Source of the DNA: Mycolicibacterium sp. ND9-15
GTDB lineage: Bacteria > Actinomycetota > Actinomycetes > Mycobacteriales > Mycobacteriaceae
Reading direction: 5' to 3'
Length of the DNA stretch: 64,000 nucleotides
Assembly (NCBI RefSeq): GCF_035918395.1
Contig: NZ_CP142362.1
Location: 1,091,501 to 1,155,500, forward strand
Positions 47,152-57,438 of the stretch are shown here, piece by piece. Every line of letters starts with the position of its first letter. Position 1 is the first letter of the stretch. Made by a program: the position numbers and the translations under genes. The notes below the pieces were generated by a model. The model searched no databases and was not told the origin of the DNA. It worked only from the letters and a program-made list of their open reading frames with translations.

Positions 47152-48420
47152 TCACTCGGGCGCCAGCCACGCCAGCGCGGCCACGACAAGCGCCTGAGTC
47201 CCCGTATCCAGCGTGGGCTGAATAACCGGGGCGAACGTCGGCGAATGGTTGACCGGGATCTCCTGATCGATCCGGCCGCGCTTCGCCGCCTCCTGGTAGG
47301 CCGCCGGTTCGATGCCGCCGAGACCCCAGTACGTGTAGGGCACACCGAGTGCCGCCGGGATCTCGCTGAAGTCCTCGCTGGCGGTCTGCTGCGGCATGGG
47401 CTGGCAGCGGTCTCCGAAAAACGTTGTGAACGCGTCGCTTACCCGCTCCGTGGTGGCGGTGTCGTTGTCCGTCAACGGAAATCGGTCGAAAATATCGAAC
47501 TCGGGCTCGCGGGGCGAGTCCGACGCCTCGCATTCGGCGGTCACGATGCGCCGGATCGCGTCCAGCATCGCGGTGCGGGTCTGCTCGCTGTAGGTCCGGA
47601 TGTTCAGTTGCAGCACAGCACGATCCGGAATCACGTTACTCTTGCTGCCGGCTTGGATGCTGCCGACGGTGAGCACGGCAGAATCGCCCGGGGCGACTTC
47701 CCGCGACACGATCGTCTGCAGCCGGACGACGATCATCGCCGCCAACACCACCGGGTCGACGGCGGCCTGCGGCATGGAACCGTGTGCACCGCGGCCGTAG
47801 ACGGTGACGCGCATGCTGTCGGCCGCCGACAGCAGCGGACCGGCAGCGGTGCCGACCCGGCCCGCCGGTGCGGGCAGGACGTGCTGGGCAAGGGCGACAT
47901 CGACCCCCGGAATCAATTCCGCCAATCCATCGTCCACCATGGCTCGTGCGCCGTCGGAGGTCTCCTCGGCGGGTTGGAACAGCGCGACGACCGTGCCGCC
48001 CCAATGGTCGGTGCCTTCGGCGAGGAGTTCGGCCGCCCCGAGCAGGGCGGCCACGTGGACGTCGTGTCCGCAGGCGTGCATGACCGGAACCTCGTTGCCG
48101 TCGGCGTCGGTGGCCCGCACGGTGCTGGCATAGTCCAAACCGGTGGCCTCCTCGACCGGCAAGGCGTCCATGTCCGCGCGCAGCAGCACCGCGGGACCCA
48201 CCCCGTTGCGCAGCACTCCGACGACACCGGTCCCGCCGATGCCGTCGTGCACCTCGTAGCCGAACTCGCGAAGCCGTTCGGCGACCTTGCGAGCCGTGTC
48301 GACCTCCCGGTGCGACAACTCCGGATGCCGGTGCAGGTCGCGGTAGAAGTCCTGCTGCCAGTCCCGCACGTGTGCCAGCCCGTCGAGCACTGCGTCCGCA
48401 GCTGCCCTGGAATGCCTCAC
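47152..48420 (-). CDS. M20-family amidohydrolase (peptidase/aminoacylase type)
   Basis: 422 residues from the GTG at 48420. Metal-binding motifs of the M20D subfamily: RADMDALPVEE, MHACGHDVHVA (Cys and His ligands), the catalytic Glu in FQPAEET, and the late His in TASEDFSEIP region. Such enzymes cleave N-acyl amino acids or amide conjugates. The start fits a leaderless promoter shared with the divergent TRIC gene; the long upstream frame (to 48966) is inside that gene and rejected. Confidence 0.9.
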   Translation of the reverse strand: MRHSRAAADAVLDGLAHVRDWQQDFYRDLHRHPELSHREVDTARKVAERLREFGYEVHDGIGGTGVVGVLRNGVGPAVLLRADMDALPVEEATGLDYASTVRATDADGNEVPVMHACGHDVHVAALLGAAELLAEGTDHWGGTVVALFQPAEETSDGARAMVDDGLAELIPGVDVALAQHVLPAPAGRVGTAAGPLLSAADSMRVTVYGRGAHGSMPQAAVDPVVLAAMIVVRLQTIVSREVAPGDSAVLTVGSIQAGSKSNVIPDRAVLQLNIRTYSEQTRTAMLDAIRRIVTAECEASDSPREPEFDIFDRFPLTDNDTATTERVSDAFTTFFGDRCQPMPQQTASEDFSEIPAALGVPYTYWGLGGIEPAAYQEAAKRGRIDQEIPVNHSPTFAPVIQPTLDTGTQALVVAALAWLAPE

Positions 48421-48426
48421 CGGGCG

Positions 48427-48434
48427 GGTATACC
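48427..48434. promoter_or_regulatory. Palindromic shared -10 (GGTATACC) of two divergent leaderless genes
   Basis: GGTATACC is its own reverse complement, so TATACC is present on both strands. On the minus strand it is six bases before the GTG at 48420, on the plus strand seven bases before the ATG at 48442. Neither gene has a ribosome site. Confidence 0.6.
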
Positions 48435-48441
48435 TCGACCC

Positions 48442-49068
48442 ATGTCCTCCGAAACGCCGTTGCTGTTGGTGCTCGATCTCATCGGCACCTTCGCCTTCGC
48501 GCTCAACGGTGCGTTGACCGCGGTGCGCGCCGAGCGACTCGACATCTTCGGGGTCACCGCACTCGGCATGTTCACCGCGCTGGGCGGCGGGACGATCCGC
48601 GACGTCTTCCTCGACGCTCTGCCGCCGGCGACGTTCGTCGACTGGCGCTACCTGACCGTGGCGGTGGCGGGCGGCCTGATCGCGTTCGCGCTCAGCCGGC
48701 GGCTGGACCGGCTCACGATGCCCATCACCGTGCTCGACGCCGTCGGATTGAGCGTGTTCGCGGTCCTGGCCGCCTACAAGGCGCTGAATCTGGGCTTCGG
48801 TATGCCGCAGGCGCTGATCGTGGGCACCGTCACCGCGGTCGGCGGTGGAACCATCCGGGACATGATGATCGGGCAGATCCCCACCGTGCTCCGCAGCGAG
48901 CTCTACGCGATTCCGGCGTTGATCGGCGCCGGCTGCGCCGCGGTCACGTACCGCCTGGGGGTGCACGGCACTGCCGCGGCGTTGGGATGTGCAGCCGTGT
49001 GCTTCGTGATCCGGATGATCGGGGTCCGCTTCGACCTCAACGCGCCGCGGCCGCCCGGGCCCCGCTGA
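48442..49068 (+). CDS. TRIC-type cation channel (UPF0126 family)
   Basis: 208 residues with about seven membrane segments in two homologous halves, each ending in the family signature GGGTIRD (around residues 46-52 and 132-138). Prokaryotic TRIC homologues are K+-permeable trimeric channels. The ATG is immediately downstream of the palindromic -10. Ends 12 bases from the convergent lipase gene. Confidence 0.9.
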   Translation: MSSETPLLLVLDLIGTFAFALNGALTAVRAERLDIFGVTALGMFTALGGGTIRDVFLDALPPATFVDWRYLTVAVAGGLIAFALSRRLDRLTMPITVLDAVGLSVFAVLAAYKALNLGFGMPQALIVGTVTAVGGGTIRDMMIGQIPTVLRSELYAIPALIGAGCAAVTYRLGVHGTAAALGCAAVCFVIRMIGVRFDLNAPRPPGPR

Positions 49069-49080
49069 TCGCTCCTCTGT

Positions 49081-50391
49081 TCAGAAACGGCCGCAATTGG
49101 GAGTCGTCGGCACACCTTTGAACCGGTCGGCGATCCACTGCATGGCCGGCTCGCCGTCGACCAGCATGGGCAGCCCGTGGTTGACCATCGCCTTGTTCAG
49201 GAAAGGCGGTTGCTCGTTGGTGCGCGCCTCGACGTCGGCGTCCTGGGCGCACCAGTCGCGGCCCATCTGCATCGCCGGCGCCCACGGAACAAGTGGGTCG
49301 AACCGGTTCGAGTTGATCAGCACCGGCGCATTGGGTTTCATGCGTCCGAGCTTCTGCTCGTCGAACAGCGACTTGAACGGCTCCTGCTCGACCAGCGCGA
49401 AGATGTCCTGATTGAAGTAGGGCTGGAGGTGGCGGAACATGAACTTCGTCAGTGTCTCGGCGACGCACTGGTCCTGCACCTTGAAGAGCATGTCGGCACC
49501 GCGCGGGGTCAACGTCGCCCGGATCGCCGCCTCGTGTTCGGGGTAGGCCGCCATCACCCCGTTCAGCGCATAACCGACGGCTCCGATGAGCATGCTGCCG
49601 TCGATGAACGGAAACAGCGCCTTGAGGTCCGCGGGCGGCGCACCGGCGTAGCTGCCGACCACGTGGAGCTCGGGCGCGTACGACTCGGCCATCTCCGCCG
49701 CGGAGGCCGCCGCGCCCCCGCCCTGCGAGTAACCCCAGAACGCCAGCGGCCCGGCCGGGTCCAGCGAGGTACCGGGCAGATTCTTGGCCGCCCGCGCCGC
49801 GTCGAGCATCGCGTGGCCCTGCGACACGCGGTTCGCGTAGGTGTGCAGTCCGGGTGTGCCGAGGCCCTCGTAGTCGGTCATCACGATCGCGAAGCCGCGC
49901 GCCACCATCGTCGCGACGAACAGCTCCTCGTAGTTGAACGCCAGGTCGAGGTACGGCGACCAGTGGATGCCCTGGTTGAACTGCCGCGACGGCGCGCACT
50001 GGTCGCCCTGCCCCTGAGTGCCGGGGCCATAGACGATCAGCGGCCGCGGCCCGCCGAACGGCCATGGCGCGTGCGGTTCGAAGTAGGTGCCGGTGACGAC
50101 GTCCGGGTTGCCGCGAGCGTCGGTGCTGCGGTACATGATTCGCGTGCCGTCGGCCATGATCATGCCGAGCTCACCGGACGGTTCGAGTACCAGCCGGGAC
50201 GGCTCGGTGCGAACCAGGTCGCCCGGTTTGCCCGGCGGCAGCGGATCGGGCGGGGTGTAGAACGCCTGGTACTCGTCCTCGTTGAAGATCGGGTTGTGGG
50301 CGTCGATGGTCGGGTCGTCGGCCGTCGCCCTCGGGATCCCCAGACTTCCGATCAACAGCAGCGCAACGAGAACCCCCACGACCCGATCCAC
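49081..50391 (-). CDS. Secretory lipase (LIP family) with signal peptide
   Basis: 436 residues. Signal peptide 1-24 (MDRVVGVLVALLLIG..., cleavage after ATA). Nucleophile elbow GYSQGG, and a later Asp/His in the NRFDPLVPW and VNHGLPM regions, fit the secretory lipase family also seen in actinobacteria and yeasts. Cys near 132, 314, 385 and 433 may form disulfides. The GTG start follows TAACCT by seven bases, suggesting a leaderless message. Confidence 0.88.
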   Translation of the reverse strand: MDRVVGVLVALLLIGSLGIPRATADDPTIDAHNPIFNEDEYQAFYTPPDPLPPGKPGDLVRTEPSRLVLEPSGELGMIMADGTRIMYRSTDARGNPDVVTGTYFEPHAPWPFGGPRPLIVYGPGTQGQGDQCAPSRQFNQGIHWSPYLDLAFNYEELFVATMVARGFAIVMTDYEGLGTPGLHTYANRVSQGHAMLDAARAAKNLPGTSLDPAGPLAFWGYSQGGGAAASAAEMAESYAPELHVVGSYAGAPPADLKALFPFIDGSMLIGAVGYALNGVMAAYPEHEAAIRATLTPRGADMLFKVQDQCVAETLTKFMFRHLQPYFNQDIFALVEQEPFKSLFDEQKLGRMKPNAPVLINSNRFDPLVPWAPAMQMGRDWCAQDADVEARTNEQPPFLNKAMVNHGLPMLVDGEPAMQWIADRFKGVPTTPNCGRF

Positions 50392-50398
50392 GCGGCGG

Positions 50399-50404
50399 AG
50401 GTTA
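50399..50404 (-). promoter_or_regulatory. Leaderless promoter -10 (TAACCT) of the lipase gene
   Basis: TAACCT on the minus strand, seven bases before the GTG at 50391. Confidence 0.5.
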
Positions 50405-50415
50405 CCGCACCGCGC

Positions 50416-50471
50416 CGAAACTGCGGGCAGATCGCATGCTTCGCAGAAAACGCGATCTCACCGCAGTCTCG
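50416..50471. terminator. Hairpin terminator of sahH
   Basis: Arms 50416-50435 and 50452-50471 pair with three mismatches (CGAAACTGCGG against CCGCAGTCTCG, then AGATCGC against GCGATCT). It lies 3' of sahH (minus strand), before the lipase promoter. Confidence 0.6.
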
Positions 50472-50485
50472 ACTGGTAGCAGCGG

Positions 50486-51943
<1,458 letters not shown>

Positions 51944-52077
51944 ACAGAGCCCCTTTTCGTTCGTCTTTGGCTTGGAGCGCACGGCAGCGCACACCGCCAC
52001 GGCCGTGCGAGACCCCTAGCCTGCGGGCTCGCGGGACAGGCGCCCGTGCGGTTTGGACAGCGGTGGCGCTCTGACAG

Positions 52078-52755
52078 CTAAGGGGTATCGAGAACACCGT
52101 AGCGTTCGGCAAACGGCGTCATCAATCTGGCCAGGTCGCGCGCCACCGTGTCGGTGGTCAGATGGTCGGCTTCGGGCGGCATCGACACGTAGCTCATGGC
52201 GAGCCGGACGATGGCCCTGGCCAGCACTCCGGCGTCCTCTTCGCTGGCATGTACCCAGCTGTCGATGAAGGTGGACGTCAGCCGCTCGCTGCACCGTGTC
52301 AGGATCGGTCCGCTGTCGGTGGTGATGAGTTGCAGCAGGTCGGGTTTTGCCTCACCGGTCAGCAACGAGATCACCAGCGGATCGGCGGCGGACTCGGTGA
52401 AGAAGTCCCGGAACCCCTGAAGGAACGCGGCGTAGACGTCACCGACGTTGCCTTCGATCGCGTCGTGGATCTGGTCGACGAGCCGGTCGGCGAGCCGTAG
52501 CGCGTACGCCTGCGCCAGGCCCTGCCGCGAGCCGAACTCGTTGTAGATGGTCTGCCTGCTGATGCCGGCGCCCTTGGCGACGTGCGCCAGCGTGATCGAC
52601 GACCAGTCGCGGGTCATCAACAGGTCCCGCATACCGTCCAAGATGGAGTCGCGCAGCAGCACCCTCGACGCCTCCGCGTAGGGAATGCGCTGCCCGCGGT
52701 CACGCGTCCTCACACGCGCGACACTAGTCTTTCCCGTCGCCCAAGCCGTCGTCAC
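52078..52755 (-). CDS. TetR-family regulator of the alkane hydroxylase operon
   Basis: 225 residues from the GTG at 52755, which overlaps the rubB stop (GTGA). TetR helix-turn-helix at about residues 48-75 ([20 protein letters not shown]). As last gene of alkB-rubA-rubB-tetR it probably gives autoregulation; the palindrome at 54377-54386 is a candidate operator. Matches Rv3249c. Confidence 0.92.
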   Translation of the reverse strand: MTTAWATGKTSVARVRTRDRGQRIPYAEASRVLLRDSILDGMRDLLMTRDWSSITLAHVAKGAGISRQTIYNEFGSRQGLAQAYALRLADRLVDQIHDAIEGNVGDVYAAFLQGFRDFFTESAADPLVISLLTGEAKPDLLQLITTDSGPILTRCSERLTSTFIDSWVHASEEDAGVLARAIVRLAMSYVSMPPEADHLTTDTVARDLARLMTPFAERYGVLDTP

Positions 52756-52934
52756 GAACGCGCGACCGCGACCATCTCGAAGTCCGACTTGGCCGCCCCG
52801 CAATTCGGGCAGGTCCAGTCGTCGGGAATGTCGTCCCAGCGCGTGCCGGGGGCGATGCCGTCCTCCGGCCAGCCCTTGGCCTCGTCGTACTCGAAGCCGC
52901 ACACCTGGCACTCGTAGAGCTTGTAGTCGCTCAC
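52752..52934 (-). CDS. rubB: Rubredoxin RubB
   Basis: 60 residues. Two Cys pairs CQVC and CPNC bind one Fe. Acidic surface typical of alkane-hydroxylase rubredoxins. Its GTG overlaps the rubA stop (GTGA) and its stop overlaps the tetR start. Confidence 0.94.
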   Translation of the reverse strand: MSDYKLYECQVCGFEYDEAKGWPEDGIAPGTRWDDIPDDWTCPNCGAAKSDFEMVAVARS

Positions 52935-53104
52935 TTCGTTGCTCCCATCTGTTCGAAGTCGAACTTCTCGCGTACTGCACAGTCCGGGCAGCACCAGTCG
53001 TCGGGGATGTCGCTCCACGGGGTGCCGGCTGGAAAGCCTTCCCGCGGAGCGCCGTTGCGTTCGTCGTAGACGTAGTCACAGCCCGGGCAGCGGTAGGCGG
53101 TCAT
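52931..53104 (-). CDS. rubA: Rubredoxin RubA
   Basis: 57 residues with Cys pairs CPGC and CPDC. It carries electrons to AlkB. The ATG overlaps the alkB stop (ATGA), so it is translated with alkB. Two rubredoxins after alkB match Rv3251c-Rv3250c; the two differ in sequence, perhaps with different redox partners. Confidence 0.94.
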   Translation of the reverse strand: MTAYRCPGCDYVYDERNGAPREGFPAGTPWSDIPDDWCCPDCAVREKFDFEQMGATK

Positions 53105-54315
53105 GCCGGAACTCCGTACTTCGCCACCACCTTGTCGCGCACGCGGGGGTGCACGTTGACCCGGCCGATGTCGCCGTCGTAGTGCTCGAGCACGCGGTGG
53201 TCCATCACGCGGCGCCACACCGGCGGAAAGTACGTCAGCGCGATCATCGACGCATAGCCGCTCGGCAGGTTCGGCGCGCCCGCCATGCTGCGCAGCGTCT
53301 GATAGCGCCGGGTCGGGTTGGCGTGGTGGTCGCTGTGCCGCTGCAGGTGATACAGGAACAGGTTGGTCACGATGTGATCGGAGTTCCAGCTATGCGCGGG
53401 CGCGCAACGCTCGTAGCGACCGCTCTGGGTCTTCTGCCGCAACAGGCCGTAGTGCTCGAGGTAGTTGACCGTCTCGAGCAGCGTGAAGCCGAAGACCGCC
53501 GAGATGACGATGTAGGGGATCAAGGACCAGCCGAACACCGCGATCAGCACGCCGTAGAAGACCACCGACATCGCCCAAGCATTGAGCACGTCGTTCGACC
53601 AGTGCCACTTGCCCTTTCCGGCGCGCTCGAGCCTCCTGCCCTCAAGTTCCCAGGCAGACTTCAGCGAACCGAAGACGCTGCGTGGCAGGAACTCCCAGAA
53701 GGTTTCACCGAAGCGGGCCGAGGCGGGATCCTCGGGGGTGGCGACGCGGACGTGGTGACCGCGGTTGTGCTCGATATAGAAGTGGCCGTAGCAGGTCTGC
53801 GCCAGCGTGATCTTGGCCAGCCACCGCTCCAACGAGTCCTTCTTGTGCCCCATCTCGTGGGCGGTGTTGATACCCACCCCGCCCAGCAGACCGACCGACA
53901 ATGCGAGGCCGATCTTGGCGGGCCAGCCCAGCCCGCCGTCGAAGCCGAGCCAGCTCAGGTCGGATGCGGTGAACAGGTAGGCGCCGACAATGACGCTCGC
54001 GTACTGGAACGGGATATAGATGTAGGTGCAGTAGCGGTAGTACTTGTCGTTCTCCAACCGCTCCATCACTTCGTCGGGCGGGTTCTGTCCGTCCGGCCCG
54101 AATTTCAGGTCCAACGCGGGCAGCAGGATGTACAGCAGGATCGGGCCGATCCAGAACGGCACCTGCGCCGCGGCGTGCCAGCCCCACTGGTTGAAAGCCC
54201 AGACCAGCGGCAGCACCACGAACAGCGCCGTCGGCGCGATCAAGCCCATCAGCCAGAGATAGCGCTTCTTGTCGCGCCATTGAGCCACTTCGACGTCTGA
54301 CATCTGTGTGGTCAC
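53101..54315 (-). CDS. alkB: Alkane 1-monooxygenase AlkB
   Basis: 404 residues from the GTG at 54315, chosen because AGGAGG is seven bases upstream and the resulting MTTQ N-terminus equals that of the M. tuberculosis protein; the ATG at 54321 sits only one base from AGGAGG. His boxes HEMGH, EHNRGHH and LQRHSDHH and about six membrane helices are present. It oxidises the terminal carbon of medium-to-long alkanes using rubredoxin electrons. Confidence 0.95.
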   Translation of the reverse strand: MTTQMSDVEVAQWRDKKRYLWLMGLIAPTALFVVLPLVWAFNQWGWHAAAQVPFWIGPILLYILLPALDLKFGPDGQNPPDEVMERLENDKYYRYCTYIYIPFQYASVIVGAYLFTASDLSWLGFDGGLGWPAKIGLALSVGLLGGVGINTAHEMGHKKDSLERWLAKITLAQTCYGHFYIEHNRGHHVRVATPEDPASARFGETFWEFLPRSVFGSLKSAWELEGRRLERAGKGKWHWSNDVLNAWAMSVVFYGVLIAVFGWSLIPYIVISAVFGFTLLETVNYLEHYGLLRQKTQSGRYERCAPAHSWNSDHIVTNLFLYHLQRHSDHHANPTRRYQTLRSMAGAPNLPSGYASMIALTYFPPVWRRVMDHRVLEHYDGDIGRVNVHPRVRDKVVAKYGVPA

Positions 54316-54353
54316 TGCCATGCCTCCTGTGAGTGCCGTCACGACTTCGCTTG

Positions 54354-54386
54354 ACTATAACGGGATATTTGTCGGCTGTCTAGACA
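54354..54386 (-). promoter_or_regulatory. alkB promoter -10 with upstream palindrome
   Basis: TATAGT on the minus strand (54359-54354) and, upstream in the -35 area, the perfect palindrome TGTCTAGACA (54377-54386), a likely site for the operon's own TetR protein. Confidence 0.5.
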
Positions 54387-54425
54387 CGAACATCCCTTTT
54401 GTAAACCGCGCTGGCGCGTGCCTTC

Positions 54426-54490
54426 GGCGCGAGCGCTCACTTACGTACGGTTTTCGGCCCGCAATCTGTACCGGGTTGAGCGCTCGCGCC
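54426..54490. terminator. Hairpin 3' of the amino acid permease
   Basis: Perfect 14-base inverted repeat GGCGCGAGCGCTCA (54426-54439) / TGAGCGCTCGCGCC (54477-54490), abutting the permease stop. Bidirectional or permease terminator. Confidence 0.7.
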
Positions 54491-55960
54491 CTAAGTCATC
54501 GAAATCGCCGAGGATTCCCGGCAGCCGAGCACGGAGTGGCGGCGACCGTATGCGAAGTAGAGGACGACGCCGATTGCCATCCACGCGAGGAACCGGATCC
54601 ACGTCAGCGCGGTGAGGTTCAGCATCAGCCACACGCACGCCACGATCGACGCGACGGGCAGCCACGGCACCCCCGGTACCCGGAAGCCGCGTTTCAGATC
54701 GGGCCGAATGCGTCGCAGCACGATCACGCCGGCCGACACCAGCACGAACGCGAACAGCGTCCCGATGTTGACCATCTCCTCGAGCTTGTCGATCGGGAAC
54801 ACCGATGCCGTGATCGCCACCAGAACACCGACGATCAACGTGATGCGCACCGGAGTGCCACGACCACCGGTCCTGGCCAGCGGGCGGGGCAGCAGCCCGT
54901 CGCGGGACATCGCGAAGAACACGCGCGTCTGTCCGAGCATCAGCACGATCACCACGGTGGTGAGGCCCGCCAGTGCGCCGATCGAGATGACCTTCGCCGC
55001 CCAGTCGATTCCGTTCGCGCTGAATGCCGTCGCGAGGTTGGCCTTCTCGCCCGCATCGCGCAGCACGGTGTAGTGCACCATGCCGGTCAACACGACAGAC
55101 ACCGCGACGTAGAGCACCGTGACGATGGCGAGGGTGGACAGGATGCCGCGGGGCACATCCCGCTGAGGGTTCTTGGTCTCCTCCGCGGTGGTGGCCACGA
55201 CGTCGAACCCGATGAACGCGAAGAACACGATCGAGGCGCCGGCGAGCAGGCCGTACCAGCCGTAGCTACTGCCCTCGGCGCCGGTGAGAAGCGAGAGCAG
55301 CGATTGATCGGTGCCGCTTCCGCCTTCGCCGGCTTCGGCGGGCGGCAGGAACGGCGAATAATTCGCCGCCTTGATGTAGAACGCGCCGACGGCGACCACC
55401 AGCAACACCACTGCCACCTTGATCACGGTGATCGCCAGGCTGACCCCGGCGGAGAGCTTGGTGCCCCAGGCCAGGATGACGGTGACGAACGCGATGATCA
55501 GCAGTGCGCCCCAATCCAGTTGCAGTGCACCGAGATCCGCTGTTCCGCCGCCGAACTCGAACACCTCGCCCAGGTAGCTGGACCAGCCCTTGGCGACCAC
55601 CGCGGCCGCGACGGCGAACTCGAGGATCAGGTCCCACCCGATGATCCATGCGACGAACTCGCCGAACGTCGCGTAGGAGAACGTGTAGGCGCTGCCCGCG
55701 ACCGGCACCGTGGAGGCGAACTCAGCGTAGCAGAGCGCCGCCAGACCGCAGGCGATGGCGGCGAGCACGAACGAGATCGAGATCGCCGGCCCGGTGAGGT
55801 TGCCCGCGGTCGAGGCGGTGATGGTGAAGATGCCCGCGCCGATCACGATGGAAACGCCGAATACGGTGAGGTCCCACCAGTTCAGGTCTTTGCGCAACCG
55901 GCTCTCGGGGGCATCGGTGTCGGCGATCGACTGCTCCACCGACTTCGTCCGCCGAGCCAT
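54491..55960 (-). CDS. APC-family cationic amino acid transporter
   Basis: 489 residues, about 12 membrane segments. VIGAGIFTITASTAG carries the conserved Gly-rich helix 1 break, and FFAFIGFDVVATTAEETKNP the family motif of CAT-type permeases. Good ribosome site AGGAGG seven bases before the ATG. Matches the position of Rv3253c; divergent from the flavin monooxygenase gene. Confidence 0.92.
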   Translation of the reverse strand: MARRTKSVEQSIADTDAPESRLRKDLNWWDLTVFGVSIVIGAGIFTITASTAGNLTGPAISISFVLAAIACGLAALCYAEFASTVPVAGSAYTFSYATFGEFVAWIIGWDLILEFAVAAAVVAKGWSSYLGEVFEFGGGTADLGALQLDWGALLIIAFVTVILAWGTKLSAGVSLAITVIKVAVVLLVVAVGAFYIKAANYSPFLPPAEAGEGGSGTDQSLLSLLTGAEGSSYGWYGLLAGASIVFFAFIGFDVVATTAEETKNPQRDVPRGILSTLAIVTVLYVAVSVVLTGMVHYTVLRDAGEKANLATAFSANGIDWAAKVISIGALAGLTTVVIVLMLGQTRVFFAMSRDGLLPRPLARTGGRGTPVRITLIVGVLVAITASVFPIDKLEEMVNIGTLFAFVLVSAGVIVLRRIRPDLKRGFRVPGVPWLPVASIVACVWLMLNLTALTWIRFLAWMAIGVVLYFAYGRRHSVLGCRESSAISMT

Positions 55961-56014
55961 TGCGCGACCTCCTGTTGAAGGGCTGTACCACGCCCTGGAA
56001 ACGAAATGTACCGA

Positions 56015-56020
56015 GTACTG
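56015..56020 (+). promoter_or_regulatory. Leaderless-type -10 (TACTGT) before the flavin monooxygenase gene
   Basis: TACTGT lies about seven bases before the ATG at 56029, with no ribosome site between. Confidence 0.5.
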
Positions 56021-56028
56021 TGCACCCG

Positions 56029-57399
56029 ATGGGGTGGAGTTATAAACACGTGGCCGTCGTCGGGGGCAGCCTGGCGGGCATGTGTGCGGCCCGGGTGCTT
56101 TCCGACGTCAGCGAACGGGTCACCGTCTACGAGCGCGACGATCTGCCCGACCATCCGGCGAACCGCGCCGCGGTGCCGCAGGGCCGCCACGTTCATCTGC
56201 TGATGGCGCGGGGCGCCGAAGAGTTCGAAAGCCACTTCCCCGGTCTGCTCGCCGACATGGTTGCCGACGGTGTCCCGGTGCTGGAGAACCGGCCGGACTG
56301 CATCCATTTCGGCGCCGCCGGGCACGTACTGGGCACGGCGCACCGGTTGCAGAACGAGTTCACCGCCTACGTGCCCAGCCGCCCACAGCTGGAATGGCAG
56401 ATTCGCAAGCGTGTGAGCGACATCGGCAACGTGGACCTCGTCCAGGCGGTGATCACCGAACCGGCCTACGACCCGGCGGGGCAACGGGTGACCGGTGTGG
56501 TGCTCGATTCGGATCGGATCGTTGACGCCGATCTCGTCGTCGACGCCACCGGCCGCGGCACCCGCCTGCCGGTGTGGCTCCAGAAGTGGGGTTACGAGCG
56601 TCCGGCCGAGGAAACCGTCGACGTCGGCATCGCCTACGCCAGCCACCAGTTTCACGTTCCCGAGGGCCTGCTCGCCGAGAAGGTTGTGGTGGCGGGCGCT
56701 TCGCGGGCACAGCCGCTCGGCATCGGCATGCTGTTCTATGAGGACGGCAACTGGAACGTCACGACCTTCGGCGTCGGCAAGGTCGAACCGCCGCAGACCG
56801 TCGCGCAAATCCTCGACCTCGCCGACGAGATCTTGCCCGCCCACGTCTCCGCCGCGCTGCGGCAGGCCACGCCGCTCGGCGAGATGGCGTTCCACAGATA
56901 CCCGACGAGTCGCTGGCGGCGCTACCACGATCTCGAGCACTTTCCCGCCGGCATCTTTCCGTTCGGTGACGCCGTCGTCAGCTTCAACCCGACATTCGGT
57001 CAGGGCATGACGATGACGGCGATCCAGGCCGGCAACCTGCGCACCGTGCTGGAATCCGGCGACCCCGACGTCGCGGAGCGACTCGCGCAGGCGACGGCGA
57101 AGACGACGTGGCCGGTCTGGGTGATGACGGCCATCGGCGACCTGACGCTGCACCATGCGACCGGGGAGTCGAAGTGGTGGTACAAGCCGGTGGGCGGGCT
57201 GTTCGACCAGTTCCTCGGCGCGGCGGAGACGGATCCCGTTCTGGCCGAATGGTTTCTGCGCCGGTTCAGCCTTCTCGACAGCCTCTACATGGTGCCGTCG
57301 CCGCGACTGGTCGGCCGCACCATCCGGCACAACATGCGGCTGTGGTTGGCCGAGAGACGGGCGGCCAGACAGCCGGTTACGGCGCCGCAATCGGCGTGA
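56029..57399 (+). CDS. FAD-dependent monooxygenase (Rv3254 type)
   Basis: 456 residues from the ATG at 56029. Rossmann loop VVGGSLAGMCAARVL, Arg-rich second-strand region and the GDAVVSFNPTFGQGM motif that holds the flavin phosphates are those of class A flavoprotein monooxygenases. Substrate unknown. The longer frame from 55960 runs through the promoter and is rejected. Confidence 0.87.
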   Translation: MGWSYKHVAVVGGSLAGMCAARVLSDVSERVTVYERDDLPDHPANRAAVPQGRHVHLLMARGAEEFESHFPGLLADMVADGVPVLENRPDCIHFGAAGHVLGTAHRLQNEFTAYVPSRPQLEWQIRKRVSDIGNVDLVQAVITEPAYDPAGQRVTGVVLDSDRIVDADLVVDATGRGTRLPVWLQKWGYERPAEETVDVGIAYASHQFHVPEGLLAEKVVVAGASRAQPLGIGMLFYEDGNWNVTTFGVGKVEPPQTVAQILDLADEILPAHVSAALRQATPLGEMAFHRYPTSRWRRYHDLEHFPAGIFPFGDAVVSFNPTFGQGMTMTAIQAGNLRTVLESGDPDVAERLAQATAKTTWPVWVMTAIGDLTLHHATGESKWWYKPVGGLFDQFLGAAETDPVLAEWFLRRFSLLDSLYMVPSPRLVGRTIRHNMRLWLAERRAARQPVTAPQSA

Positions 57400-57438
57400 G
57401 ACCCGGGCCGGTAATTTGGTAGCCATGACGAGGACGCG

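Noticed and set aside
51944..52077. Possible SAH riboswitch in the sahH leader
   Set aside because: I compared the leader with the SAH riboswitch core as I remember it and saw no match; only a GC-rich spacer with a ribosome site.
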